A model generated the notes under the pieces. That model was not told where the DNA came from, searched no databases, and saw only the letters and a program-made list of their open reading frames with translations. From an uncultured Pelagibacteraceae bacterium (GTDB lineage: Bacteria > Pseudomonadota > Alphaproteobacteria > Pelagibacterales > Pelagibacteraceae), in the NCBI GenBank assembly GCA_902540235.1, contig CACBLI010000010.1, positions 1 through 48,536 on the forward strand: a DNA stretch of 48,536 nucleotides, in the 5' to 3' direction. This document shows positions 16,072-23,169 of the stretch, piece by piece. Position 1 is the stretch's first letter. Each line of letters opens with the position of its first letter. Both the position numbers and the translations under genes were made by a program.

Positions 16072-16593
16072 AATTTTCTTTAGTAAATTTTCTTTAAATA
16101 AAAGTTTATGAACTATGACTGCGAAAATATGTAATGATATAAGAGCTATTAATGTATAATTCCCAACAATATGTATTTCGTAAAAGATTTCTGCTAATTC
16201 AAAATTATCTTTGATTTCAAGGTTAAAAAAAAACATATCAAGCTCTTCTCCATTGAATAATTTTTTCAAAGCACCAGATATAGTTATTACTAAAATTGAA
16301 ACATATAAAAAAATGTGATTTAGTTTTGCAATAATTTTTTGTCCAGGAAAAAGACTATTTTGTAGTCGAGGTGTTGGATTTAATGTTTTGTATAAAAGTC
16401 TAAATAAAATTAGATAAAATATACTTAAACCAAGAGTTACATGGATACTTTCAACAGTTAACCTCTTATCACCAAAATCCATATCAACTAAATAGAAACC
16501 TAGGGGAATTTGAATTATTAAGACTGCGGCACTTAACCAATGAAATACTTTGGAAATGAAGCCGTATTCTGTTAAGCTATTTGTTAGTCTCAT
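16066..16593 (-). CDS. Cytochrome b561 family membrane protein
   Basis: This 175-aa protein has four membrane helices with the cytochrome b561 haem-ligand pattern: KVFHWLSAAVLIIQIPLGFY (helix 1), SIHVTLGLSIFYLILFRLLY (helix 2), LNHIFLYVSILVITISGALK (helix 3) and YEIHIVGNYTLIALISLHIF (helix 4). It belongs to the small bacterial b561/YodB-like group that passes electrons between quinones and periplasmic acceptors. Its divergent neighbour is a c'-type cytochrome, a common partnership. The start codon directly abuts the start codon of that neighbour; no internal Met allows a shorter start. Confidence 0.88.
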   Translation of the reverse strand: MRLTNSLTEYGFISKVFHWLSAAVLIIQIPLGFYLVDMDFGDKRLTVESIHVTLGLSIFYLILFRLLYKTLNPTPRLQNSLFPGQKIIAKLNHIFLYVSILVITISGALKKLFNGEELDMFFFNLEIKDNFELAEIFYEIHIVGNYTLIALISLHIFAVIVHKLLFKENLLKKIL

Positions 16594-17061
16594 ATGATAT
16601 TAAAATATAATATTATTATATTAAAGTATATTTTCTTTATTTCATTTTTTGTTATTTTGTCACTTCCAGTAAAATCTGAACTTGATCTTTCAGTTGAGGA
16701 GATAATTAAGGGAAGAAAAGCACTTTTTAGTAAAAATTATAGTACCGCAAAAAGGGTGCAAGCCTTAGCAAGTAAAGATGAATTTGAAAAAGCGAAAACT
16801 TTAATGATTGAAATGAGCGAAAATTATAAAACACTAATTGAATATTTTCCTGGAAATACTAAAGAAGGATTTAAAACAGAGGCTCTTCCAATTATTTGGG
16901 AAAATAAAGACGAGTTCAATGCTCTGATGACTAAATCTTCAAATGATATGATACAACTTACGAAAATAATTGAAACTTCGGATGATGTTAGAAGTACTTT
17001 AGGTAAATTTATGTGGGCTAATTGTAAGGCTTGTCATAGCAAGTTTAGAGCACCACATTAA
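16594..17061 (+). CDS. Cytochrome c'-like exported haem protein
   Basis: This 155-aa protein has a signal peptide (about residues 1-28, hydrophobic FFISFFVILSLPVKS), a mostly helical body with LASKDEFEKAKTLMIEMSEN and ALPIIWENKDEF, and a single haem c site near the C-terminus, WANCKACHSKFR (C144, C147, H148). A C-terminal CXXCH in a four-helix bundle is the cytochrome c'/c-556 (cytochrome c prime) layout. It probably sits in the periplasm and takes part in electron transfer or NO binding with the adjacent cytochrome b561. Its ATG and that of b561 form a CATATG palindrome, so any promoter must lie inside the b561 gene. Confidence 0.85.
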   Translation: MILKYNIIILKYIFFISFFVILSLPVKSELDLSVEEIIKGRKALFSKNYSTAKRVQALASKDEFEKAKTLMIEMSENYKTLIEYFPGNTKEGFKTEALPIIWENKDEFNALMTKSSNDMIQLTKIIETSDDVRSTLGKFMWANCKACHSKFRAPH

Positions 17062-17071
17062 ATCTTTTTTG

Positions 17072-17215
17072 TCAGAGGTTCGCTCTTTTAGCTCTTTCAC
17101 CAAAAGAGCTCCTCTATATCGCCTTTTTGGCTTTTAAATCCAAGTGGATTTTCTTCTTATATTGTTTTTTTGATATGTAGCTACCCAGCTAAGTGTCAGG
17201 TGGCTTTTGATTCAT
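17072..17215 (-). pseudogene. 47-codon minus-strand frame with strong SD and two in-frame TAG codons (possible broken small gene or 8-aa leader peptide)
   Basis: On the minus strand AAGGAGG (17230-17224) stands 8 nt before an ATG (17215-17213). The frame reads MNQKPPDT, TAG (17191-17189), LGSYISKKQYKK-KIHLDLKAKKAI, TAG, RSSFGERAKRANL, then TGA (17074-17072). The text between the stops looks protein-like and basic. Both TAGs could be former TGG (Trp) codons, since a single G-to-A change at each would give a continuous 47-aa protein. Alternatively only the 8-residue peptide MNQKPPDT is made. The region also folds into local hairpins, so coding capacity may be accidental. I do not recognise a family. 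Confidence 0.35.
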
Positions 17216-17311
17216 TTGAATAACCTCCTTAGCAAAAAACTAAGTTTTAAGTAGGTTGTATTCAAGAATTATATTTAATTAAAATTAAAATAAAATGTTT
17301 GAATACAACCT
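17216..17311 (-). promoter_or_regulatory. Mutually exclusive stems overlapping a minus-strand Shine-Dalgarno
   Basis: Read on the minus strand there are three elements in order: AGGTTGTATTCAA (17311-17299), its exact complement TTGAATACAACCT (17265-17253), and AGGTTATTCAA (17226-17216), which repeats element 1 minus two bases and overlaps the 3' half of the AAGGAGG Shine-Dalgarno (17230-17224). Elements 1+2 and 2+3 can pair but not both. The second pairing, with the nested CTTAG/CTAAG stem, would hide the ribosome binding site. This is the layout of a translational switch. On the plus strand the 13-bp stem followed by GATATTTTT might instead be a weak terminator. Confidence 0.4.
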
Positions 17312-17405
17312 GATATTTTTATAATATTCGCGCATCAAAAAAAACATCACTTATAAATAGAAATTTTAAATTTGCTTTAGACAGAAATATAGATAATCTT
17401 TAAAT

Positions 17406-17585
17406 ATGAAATACGTAACTGGATTAATTAATTTAATTTTTAGCTTAGTAATTTCTACAATAATTATTTACGCTATAAATATTGTTGCTGGTTTTGCTGG
17501 CGCAGATTATTCCTTCACAAACGGTGAAGTTTTTGTAATTTGGATTTTAATGGCAATTTTAGTTAACAATTGTTTTAAAAAATAA
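17406..17585 (+). CDS. Small two-helix membrane protein, function unknown
   Basis: An ATG at 17406 opens a 59-aa frame ending at TAA 17583-17585. It starts MKYVTGLINLIFSLVISTII, continues IYAINIVAGFAGADYSF, and ends VFVIWILMAILVNNCFKK. Two hydrophobic stretches (about residues 5-30 and 42-54) separated by a short polar loop suggest a small inner-membrane protein with a positive tail. No family is recognised and no clear Shine-Dalgarno is seen. Another small unknown gene starts 10 bp downstream, so the two may be co-transcribed. Composition and codon use look like those of neighbouring genes. Confidence 0.55.
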   Translation: MKYVTGLINLIFSLVISTIIIYAINIVAGFAGADYSFTNGEVFVIWILMAILVNNCFKK

Positions 17586-17595
17586 TATTTCTTAA

Positions 17596-17883
17596 ATGAA
17601 AAATCCTGTAAAAACTGACGAAGTTATTTTTAATTTTTTTAAACAGATCTGTGATGAAAAAGATGACAAAAAGTGTGTAGAGTTAGGGAATAATTGGATA
17701 AAAGCCATGGAAACCAACTTGACAAAAATGGAGTCAAATTTAGATGAGCAAGATAAAATCAAGCATAAAAATGATATAAAAAATAACCGAGATCACTTAG
17801 ATAGCCTTAAAGGCAAAAGCTCAACAGAATGGAGGGAGTATGCAACTAAGTGTATGATTGAAATAATGGATAACAAAGTATAA
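17596..17883 (+). CDS. Hypothetical 95-aa charged protein
   Basis: This 95-aa frame (MKNPVKTDEVIFNFFKQICD...) is very hydrophilic and probably all helical, with Lys/Asp/Glu-rich stretches (CDEKDDKKCVEL, KMESNLDEQDKIKHKNDIKN) and three Cys (in QICDE, KKCVE, TKCMI). No signal peptide, membrane helix or known motif is visible, so it is probably cytosolic. It sits between the small membrane protein gene and the TPP riboswitch of thiV, whose first conserved bases begin about 11 bp after its stop. It is upstream of the riboswitch and so not expected to be thiamin-controlled. Function unknown. Confidence 0.65.
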   Translation: MKNPVKTDEVIFNFFKQICDEKDDKKCVELGNNWIKAMETNLTKMESNLDEQDKIKHKNDIKNNRDHLDSLKGKSSTEWREYATKCMIEIMDNKV

Positions 17884-17889
17884 TTATAA

Positions 17890-17957
17890 CTTTAAGGGGT
17901 GTCTGAATAGACTGAGAATAAACCCTTTGAACCTGTCCGGTAATTCAGAAAGGGAGA
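17890..17957 (+). promoter_or_regulatory. TPP (THI-box) riboswitch controlling thiV
   Basis: The leader contains the conserved thiamin pyrophosphate aptamer blocks in order: GGGGTGTC (17897-17904), CTGAGA (17912-17917), ACCCTTTGAACCTG (17922-17935), CCGGTAAT (17937-17944) and AAGGGA (17950-17955). GGGGT pairs with ACCC (P2), and CTTT (17890-17893) can pair with AAAG (17949-17952) as P1. The arm normally formed by P4/P5 is unusually short. The ribosome binding site (GGGAG at 17952-17956) lies inside the 3' end of the aptamer, 4 nt before the ATG. This suggests that TPP binding blocks translation initiation; no separate terminator hairpin is seen. Confidence 0.92.
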
Positions 17958-17960
17958 ATA

Positions 17961-19400
17961 ATGGAAAAAACATATCTTTTAACACAATCCACATCTTTAA
18001 TATTAGTTATAACTAGTAGTCTAATATTTGTAATTTTGGGTCTATATAATTCAAATAAATATCAAGGATTAAATAACTATCTTACAGCTAATAGAAATAT
18101 AGGTGTTTTCTCATTAACTACTAGTTTAACTGCATCTGCTTTAGGAGCTTGGATTTTGTTTGGACCAGCTTCAGCAGCAACTTGGGGAGGTATAGGCGCT
18201 GTTATAGGATACTCTTTGGGAACTGCTTTTCCCATGTTTTTTTTAATATATCTTGGAAAAAAAATTAGAAAAGAACTTCCTCGAGGATCTTCATTAATAG
18301 AATTCATGAGAAAAAAGTTTGGAAAAAGTCTATTCAAACTTATTTTGTTATTAACAATATTTTATATGTTTATTTTTTTATGCGCAGAGGTTACTGCGGT
18401 AGCAGTTTTGATTAATTATATTTCTGGAACAGAACTTTGGGTAACAGCATTGATTGTATTGATATCTACACTTGTCTACACCTTATATGGAGGATTAAGA
18501 GCATCGATATTCACAGATAATATTCAAATGATAGTTATTGGAATTTTATTATTGATCTCTTTAATATATATTAACATTTTCACAGGATCTGACTTTTCAA
18601 TAGACTTTGTAAAAGAAAAAAATCCTCAGCTTTTAAGTTTATCGTATGTTCCTAGTTATACAGCAGGTTTGACTTTTTTTATTGCCGTTGCTGCTACAAA
18701 TCTATTCCATCAAGGTAATTGGCAGAGAGTGTATGCAGCAAAAAATTTTGAAACTTTAAAAAAAAGTTTAGTAATTTCATTTTTTATTATCGTACCGGTA
18801 GTTTTTTTTATGGGTTTTACAGGAATGGTCGCCTTTTCATTAGACCCAACTATTCGCCCTGATCTTGGATTTTTCACATTACTTTTAAAAGAACAGACAA
18901 AATTTTTATCTTTTTTTGTCATTGTACTAGGTTTAGCGCTTACTATTTCCACCGTTGATACCTTAGTAAATGCAATATCAAGCCTTATTGTAGTTGATGG
19001 AAATGCAACTTTTAATCTAGATAAAAAGAAAAGTCTAAATTTTTCAAAATATATAATATTATTTTTATCTCTTATATCTTTTATTATTGCATCAAAAGGA
19101 TTTGATATATTATACCTTTTTTTATTGGCTGACTTATTTTGTTGTGCATTTGTCTTAACGGTCTTCTATAGTTTTTATAATAAGCACATAAATGAAAAAA
19201 CTGCTTATGTTTCAATTTTTGCTGGATTAATTGGGGGATTTTTGATGTTTCCAGCTCCTGATTTTTCAAAAAGTATATTAGTTGGTGTTATATTTTCTAA
19301 AGAATTATTTGCACCTATTGTGTCACAGTCTTTGTTATTTTTATCTTTTATAATTGCAACTTTTTTACCATTCTTAGTTCTTAAAGCTAAAAGCTTTTAA
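17961..19400 (+). CDS. thiV: Sodium:solute symporter ThiV, putative thiamin-pyrimidine precursor transporter
   Basis: This 479-aa polytopic protein of the SSS family has about 13 hydrophobic helices: the N-terminal SLILVITSSLIFVILGLYNS, YLTANRNIGVFSLTTSLTAS with the sodium-site region SALGAWILFGPASAATWGGI, VYTLYGGLRASIFTDNIQM (the SSS signature region) and LGLALTISTVDTLVNAISS. A TPP riboswitch directly precedes it, which points to import of thiamin or a precursor. In SAR11, ThiV has been proposed to import the pyrimidine moiety (HMP) that these cells cannot make; applying this here is by context. No thi biosynthesis gene is in the window. Confidence 0.9.
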   Translation: MEKTYLLTQSTSLILVITSSLIFVILGLYNSNKYQGLNNYLTANRNIGVFSLTTSLTASALGAWILFGPASAATWGGIGAVIGYSLGTAFPMFFLIYLGKKIRKELPRGSSLIEFMRKKFGKSLFKLILLLTIFYMFIFLCAEVTAVAVLINYISGTELWVTALIVLISTLVYTLYGGLRASIFTDNIQMIVIGILLLISLIYINIFTGSDFSIDFVKEKNPQLLSLSYVPSYTAGLTFFIAVAATNLFHQGNWQRVYAAKNFETLKKSLVISFFIIVPVVFFMGFTGMVAFSLDPTIRPDLGFFTLLLKEQTKFLSFFVIVLGLALTISTVDTLVNAISSLIVVDGNATFNLDKKKSLNFSKYIILFLSLISFIIASKGFDILYLFLLADLFCCAFVLTVFYSFYNKHINEKTAYVSIFAGLIGGFLMFPAPDFSKSILVGVIFSKELFAPIVSQSLLFLSFIIATFLPFLVLKAKSF

Positions 19401-19446
19401 TATACAAGATTGTATTAAGTGAATTAATAGTTATATATCTGGCTTC

Positions 19447-20382
19447 ATGCTAGACAATCAAATTGCGATTAATAATCTCTCGAAAGTTTATAAAAATGGT
19501 TTAACTGCCTTAAAAAATATTAATCTCTATATAAAAAAAGGTGAGATTTTTGCAATGCTAGGTCCAAATGGAGCTGGCAAAACTACCTTGATTAATATTA
19601 TTTGTGGTATTGTAAAACCTACCAATGGTGAAATCGCTGTGGAGGGTTTCGATATTATTAATGATTATAGAGAAACAAGATCTAGAATTGGTTTAGTTCC
19701 TCAAGAATTAACTTTAGAGCAATTTGAAACAGTTTTTAACAATGTATCTTATTCAAGAGGTTTGTATGGAAAAAAACCAGATCCTGCCCATATTGAAAAA
19801 GTTTTAAAACAGTTAAGTTTATGGGATAAAAAGGATCGAATACTCCGTCAGTTATCAGGAGGAATGAAAAGGAGAGTTTTGATTGCTAAAGCTTTGTCTC
19901 ATGAACCTCAAATATTATTTTTAGATGAACCGACAGCAGGTGTAGATGTAGAATTAAGACAGGAAATGTGGAAGGTGGTCGAGAATTTACGAGAGACAGG
20001 AGTGACAGTTATTTTAACCACTCATTACATTGAGGAAGCAGAAGCTATAGCTGATAGAGTTGGTGTTATAAATCAAGGTGAAATCATCGTCGTTGAGGAA
20101 AAAAAAGAATTGTTAAAAAAGATGGGGCAAAAAACTTTAACTATTGAATTACAAGATGAAATTATAAAAATACCTGAGTCTCTAAATAAATATAGTCTAA
20201 ATTTTGGTGTTAACAAAATGTCATTAATTTACACTTACAATCTTCACGAAAAGCAAACTGGTATAACAAATTTATTACAAGATATTAAAGATGCTGGCTT
20301 GAAGCTCAGAGACCTTAAAACTGAACAAAGTAATCTTGAAAAAATATTCGTATCATTAGTTAGGGAGAACAATGAAATTTAA
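19447..20382 (+). CDS. ABC-2 type transporter ATP-binding protein (YadG-like)
   Basis: This 311-aa ATPase has Walker A GPNGAGKTT (about residues 40-48), a Q-loop in GLVPQELTLEQF, the signature LSGGMKRRVLIAKAL, Walker B ILFLDEPTAGVD and an H-loop in VILTTHYIEEAEA. A C-terminal extension of about 90 residues follows. It resembles YadG/CcmA-type exporter ATPases of the DrrA group. Its stop overlaps the permease gene by 11 nt, so the two form an exporter. The transported substrate is unknown. It is separated from thiV by 46 bp without a clear terminator. Confidence 0.92.
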   Translation: MLDNQIAINNLSKVYKNGLTALKNINLYIKKGEIFAMLGPNGAGKTTLINIICGIVKPTNGEIAVEGFDIINDYRETRSRIGLVPQELTLEQFETVFNNVSYSRGLYGKKPDPAHIEKVLKQLSLWDKKDRILRQLSGGMKRRVLIAKALSHEPQILFLDEPTAGVDVELRQEMWKVVENLRETGVTVILTTHYIEEAEAIADRVGVINQGEIIVVEEKKELLKKMGQKTLTIELQDEIIKIPESLNKYSLNFGVNKMSLIYTYNLHEKQTGITNLLQDIKDAGLKLRDLKTEQSNLEKIFVSLVRENNEI

Positions 20383-21139
20383 TTTTCAAGCGTTGAAAGC
20401 AATTTATTTACATGAAATGGATCGGTTTAGAAGAACCTTAACTCAATCACTATTATCACCTGTTTTATCTACATCATTATATTTTATTGTTTTTGGTTCA
20501 GTAATTGGAGGATATGTTCAAAAAATCGATGGTATAAGTTATGGATCATATATTGTTCCTGGTTTATTGATGTTAACTTTACTAACACAATCAATCAGTA
20601 ATACATCTTTTGGAATTTTTTTTCCTAAATTTAATGGAACAATTTATGAAATTTTAGCTGCACCTATTTCTACCTTTGAAGTAGTTTTGGCTTTCGTGGG
20701 AGCTGGAGCAACTAAAACATTAATTGTAGGTGTAATGATATTTATAACATCGATGTTTTTTGTTGATGTTGAAGTTAAGCATCCATTATTAATGATTTTT
20801 TTGTTAGTTCTAGTTTCATTTACTTTTGCATTATTTGGATTTTTAATTGGTTTGATGAGCACAAATTTTGAACAAATGTCTATCATACCCTCTTTGGTGA
20901 TTACACCGATGGTCTTCTTAGGCGGAAGTTTATATTCGTTAGATATGTTGCCAGAATTCTGGCAAATGGTTACATATTTTAATCCTGTAGTCTATTTAAT
21001 TAATGGATTACGATTTTCATTTTACGGTGTTTCAGATTTTAATATTTGGATTAGTATTGGGACAATGATTTCGTTTTTGGTGATTTGTGTGATGGTCGTA
21101 ACAATACTTTTGAAAAAAGGTTACAACATTAAGTCATAA
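20372..21139 (+). CDS. ABC-2 type transporter permease (YadH-like)
   Basis: This 255-aa membrane protein has six hydrophobic segments, starting RTLTQSLLSPVLSTSLYFIV. It has the ABC-2 permease features VPGLLMLTLLTQSISNTSFG, GTIYEILAAPISTFEVVLAF and the characteristic YFNPVVYLINGLRFSFYGVS near the C-terminus, as in YadH. It overlaps the ATPase gene by 11 nt; GGGAG upstream of the ATG at 20372 serves as ribosome binding site. The complex is probably an exporter of a lipid, polysaccharide or hydrophobic compound; the substrate is not deducible. It converges with prpC across a 9-bp gap. Confidence 0.92.
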   Translation: MKFNFQALKAIYLHEMDRFRRTLTQSLLSPVLSTSLYFIVFGSVIGGYVQKIDGISYGSYIVPGLLMLTLLTQSISNTSFGIFFPKFNGTIYEILAAPISTFEVVLAFVGAGATKTLIVGVMIFITSMFFVDVEVKHPLLMIFLLVLVSFTFALFGFLIGLMSTNFEQMSIIPSLVITPMVFLGGSLYSLDMLPEFWQMVTYFNPVVYLINGLRFSFYGVSDFNIWISIGTMISFLVICVMVVTILLKKGYNIKS

Positions 21140-21148
21140 ATAATTACT

Positions 21149-22273
21149 TTATCTTTGGTTTAATCGAACCACTTTACGATGTTGACTACCTTTATAACTA
21201 GCAAGTGGTCTAATAAGTTTATTTGCAGCGTGTTGTTCGATAATATGAGCTGACCAACCAGTTATTCTTGATATCACAAAAATGGGTGTAAAAAAATCAG
21301 TATCGAAACCCATCAAATGGTAAGTAGGTCCAGTCGGATAATCAACGTTGGGGTAAATGTTTTTCCTGTCGATCATCACTTTTTCAACTATGTCGTAAAT
21401 TTTTTCAAATTTTTTATCTTTTTTAATTTTTGCTACTTTGCCAAAATACTCTCTCATAGTTGGCACTCTTGAGTCTCCACTTTTGTAAACTCTATGGCCA
21501 AATCCCATAACAACATCTTTATTATCAAGTGCTTTATTAATCCATTTAAGTGCATTTTCAGGTTTTTTAATTTTATTCATCATATGCATCACCTCTTCAT
21601 TTGCACCTCCGTGCAAAGGACCTTTTAGACTTGCAATTGCGCCAGTAATTGCACCATGAATATCTGATAAACTACTGGTAATTGTTCTTGCTGTAAAAGT
21701 TGAGACATTAAAACTATGTTCGGCATAAAGAATTAAAGATACATCAAAAGCTTTTACAATATCTTTGTTGGGAACTTTGCCAAAGCACATATGAAAAAAA
21801 TTTTCTGAGAAAGATAAATTATTCTTAGGAGATATAATTTTTTTGCCTTTTCTAGATCTGTAAAACGCCGCTAAAGCAACAGGTGTTTTTGCGAAAATTC
21901 TCATTACCTTTCGCATATTAGCTTTTGGTGAGTTGTCTTTAGTATCCTTATCCTCAAGCCCCATAATACTTACAGCTGTTCTTGCAACATCCATGGGATG
22001 AGCTTTTTTTGGAAATTTTTTGATATCTTCAAGCAAAGTTTTTGATAATTTCCTCTCCTTTCTTTCTTGCTTTTCAAAATTTTTTAATTGTTTTTTATTT
22101 GGAAGCTCTCCATTTAGAATTAGATATGCTACTTCTTCAAATTTACATTTAGCACACAAATCTTGAGCAGCGTATCCTCTATAAGTGAGAGAATTAATTT
22201 CAGGCATGACTTTTGAAACTTCTGTTTCATCGACTACAATTCCAAGTAGACCTTTTTTTATATCATCACTCAT
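21149..22273 (-). CDS. prpC: 2-methylcitrate synthase
   Basis: This 374-aa citrate synthase family protein has NSLTYRGYAAQDLCAKCKFE near the N-terminus and the catalytic blocks YAEHSFNVSTFTAR (His), LKGPLHGGANE (His), GFGHRVYKSGDSR and PNVDYPTGPTYHLMGF (Asp). Length and sequence style fit PrpC/short citrate synthases. Because it directly follows prpB (1-nt overlap), condensation of propionyl-CoA with oxaloacetate is the likely reaction, the entry step of the methylcitrate cycle. Citrate synthase activity as a side reaction cannot be excluded. It is the last gene of the operon. Confidence 0.93.
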   Translation of the reverse strand: MSDDIKKGLLGIVVDETEVSKVMPEINSLTYRGYAAQDLCAKCKFEEVAYLILNGELPNKKQLKNFEKQERKERKLSKTLLEDIKKFPKKAHPMDVARTAVSIMGLEDKDTKDNSPKANMRKVMRIFAKTPVALAAFYRSRKGKKIISPKNNLSFSENFFHMCFGKVPNKDIVKAFDVSLILYAEHSFNVSTFTARTITSSLSDIHGAITGAIASLKGPLHGGANEEVMHMMNKIKKPENALKWINKALDNKDVVMGFGHRVYKSGDSRVPTMREYFGKVAKIKKDKKFEKIYDIVEKVMIDRKNIYPNVDYPTGPTYHLMGFDTDFFTPIFVISRITGWSAHIIEQHAANKLIRPLASYKGSQHRKVVRLNQR

Positions 22274-23169
22274 TATTCATGTCCTTCAGTACTAAAATTA
22301 TATATTTTTTCGTCTAAACTATTATATTTTTCGTAGTCAACAAGCTCATATAATCTTTTTCTCGTTTGCATTTTATCAATAATATTATTTTGATGTCCAT
22401 TTGCATAAATGTCTCTCAACCCATCCTCAACATTTTTCATAGCCAACCGTTGAGTGGTAACAGGATAAATCACTATGTTGTAACCTAATTGCTCTAATTC
22501 TTTATAATTAAATAATTTTGATTTACCGAATTCAGTCATATTCGCCAATAAGTAGCAAGACAATTCTTTTCTAACTTTCTCAAAATCTTTTTCATCACTT
22601 AATGCTTCTGGAAAAACTATTTCAGCCCCAGCATCGATATATGCTTTACATCTCTCTATCATCTTATCGATCCCCTCAACACTTTTTGCATCTGATCTTG
22701 CAATGATTTTAAAATTTTTATCTTTTTTTGCAGAAACACATTCTTTAATTTTTTTAACCATTGCATCAGTTGGAATTAATTCTTTATTATCAAGATGACC
22801 ACATCTTTTCCTTTCAATTTGATCCTCTAAATGAACAGCTGAAATCCCAAATTGTTCAAAAGTTTCAATAGTTTCTTTACAAGATTTAAAACCTGTATCT
22901 ATGTCAACGATTGTAGGTAAATTTGTAACTCTTGAAATTAAATATGATCTAGTACTGACATCTTGTAATGTGGTTAATCCAATATCTGGAAAACCAAGAT
23001 CATTAGCCATCACACCGCCAGAGACATAAACAGCATCATAGCCTATTTCTTCAATTAATTTAGCAGTCAGAGGGTTATATGCTCCAGGAACTCTTAAAAT
23101 TTTATTAGATTTAAGTTTTTCATCTAAATCCATTCTTTTTTGTGGAGGCTCTTTTTCAACAAAATGCAT
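22273..23169 (-). CDS. prpB: 2-methylisocitrate lyase
   Basis: This 298-aa member of the isocitrate lyase/PEP mutase family has VPGAYNPLTAKLIEEIGYDA, YVSGGVMANDLGFPDIGLTT, the metal-binding IVDIDTGF, HLEDQIERKRCGHLDNKEL with the catalytic Cys in KRCGH, and IIARSDAKSVEG. Cleaves 2-methylisocitrate to pyruvate and succinate in the cytosol. It overlaps the stop of prpD and the start of prpC by 1 nt each, showing tight translational coupling. A usual Asp-Ala-Asp metal segment reads Asp-Ile-Asp here, a conservative change. Confidence 0.94.
   Translation of the reverse strand: MHFVEKEPPQKRMDLDEKLKSNKILRVPGAYNPLTAKLIEEIGYDAVYVSGGVMANDLGFPDIGLTTLQDVSTRSYLISRVTNLPTIVDIDTGFKSCKETIETFEQFGISAVHLEDQIERKRCGHLDNKELIPTDAMVKKIKECVSAKKDKNFKIIARSDAKSVEGIDKMIERCKAYIDAGAEIVFPEALSDEKDFEKVRKELSCYLLANMTEFGKSKLFNYKELEQLGYNIVIYPVTTQRLAMKNVEDGLRDIYANGHQNNIIDKMQTRKRLYELVDYEKYNSLDEKIYNFSTEGHE

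Larger units (their letters stand above)
17062..17405. other. 344-bp hairpin-rich region without an intact gene
   Basis: No intact protein gene is seen between the cytochrome c' stop and the ATG at 17406. The stretch is densely structured: AGAGG/CCTCT (17074-17078, 17111-17115) enclosing AGCTCTTT/AAAGAGCT (17090-17097, 17103-17110); GCC/GGC (17121-17131); AAATCC/GGATTT (17136-17151); TAGCT/AGCTA (17178-17191); CTTAG/CTAAG (17228-17244); and a 13-bp inverted repeat (17253-17265, 17299-17311). A strong minus-strand Shine-Dalgarno and a broken small frame lie inside. It could be a structured ncRNA on either strand, a decayed small gene with its leader, or both. It does not match tmRNA, SRP RNA or RNase P motifs I can recognise. 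Confidence 0.55.

Noticed and set aside
17072..17215. Pyrrolysine-style amber decoding
   Set aside because: No pyl genes are in the window, the organism type is not known for it, and TGG-to-TAG change or non-coding status are simpler.
17062..17405. tmRNA, SRP RNA or RNase P RNA
   Set aside because: No tag-peptide frame of the ANDN type, no SRP core motif and no RNase P conserved segment could be found in this stretch on either strand.
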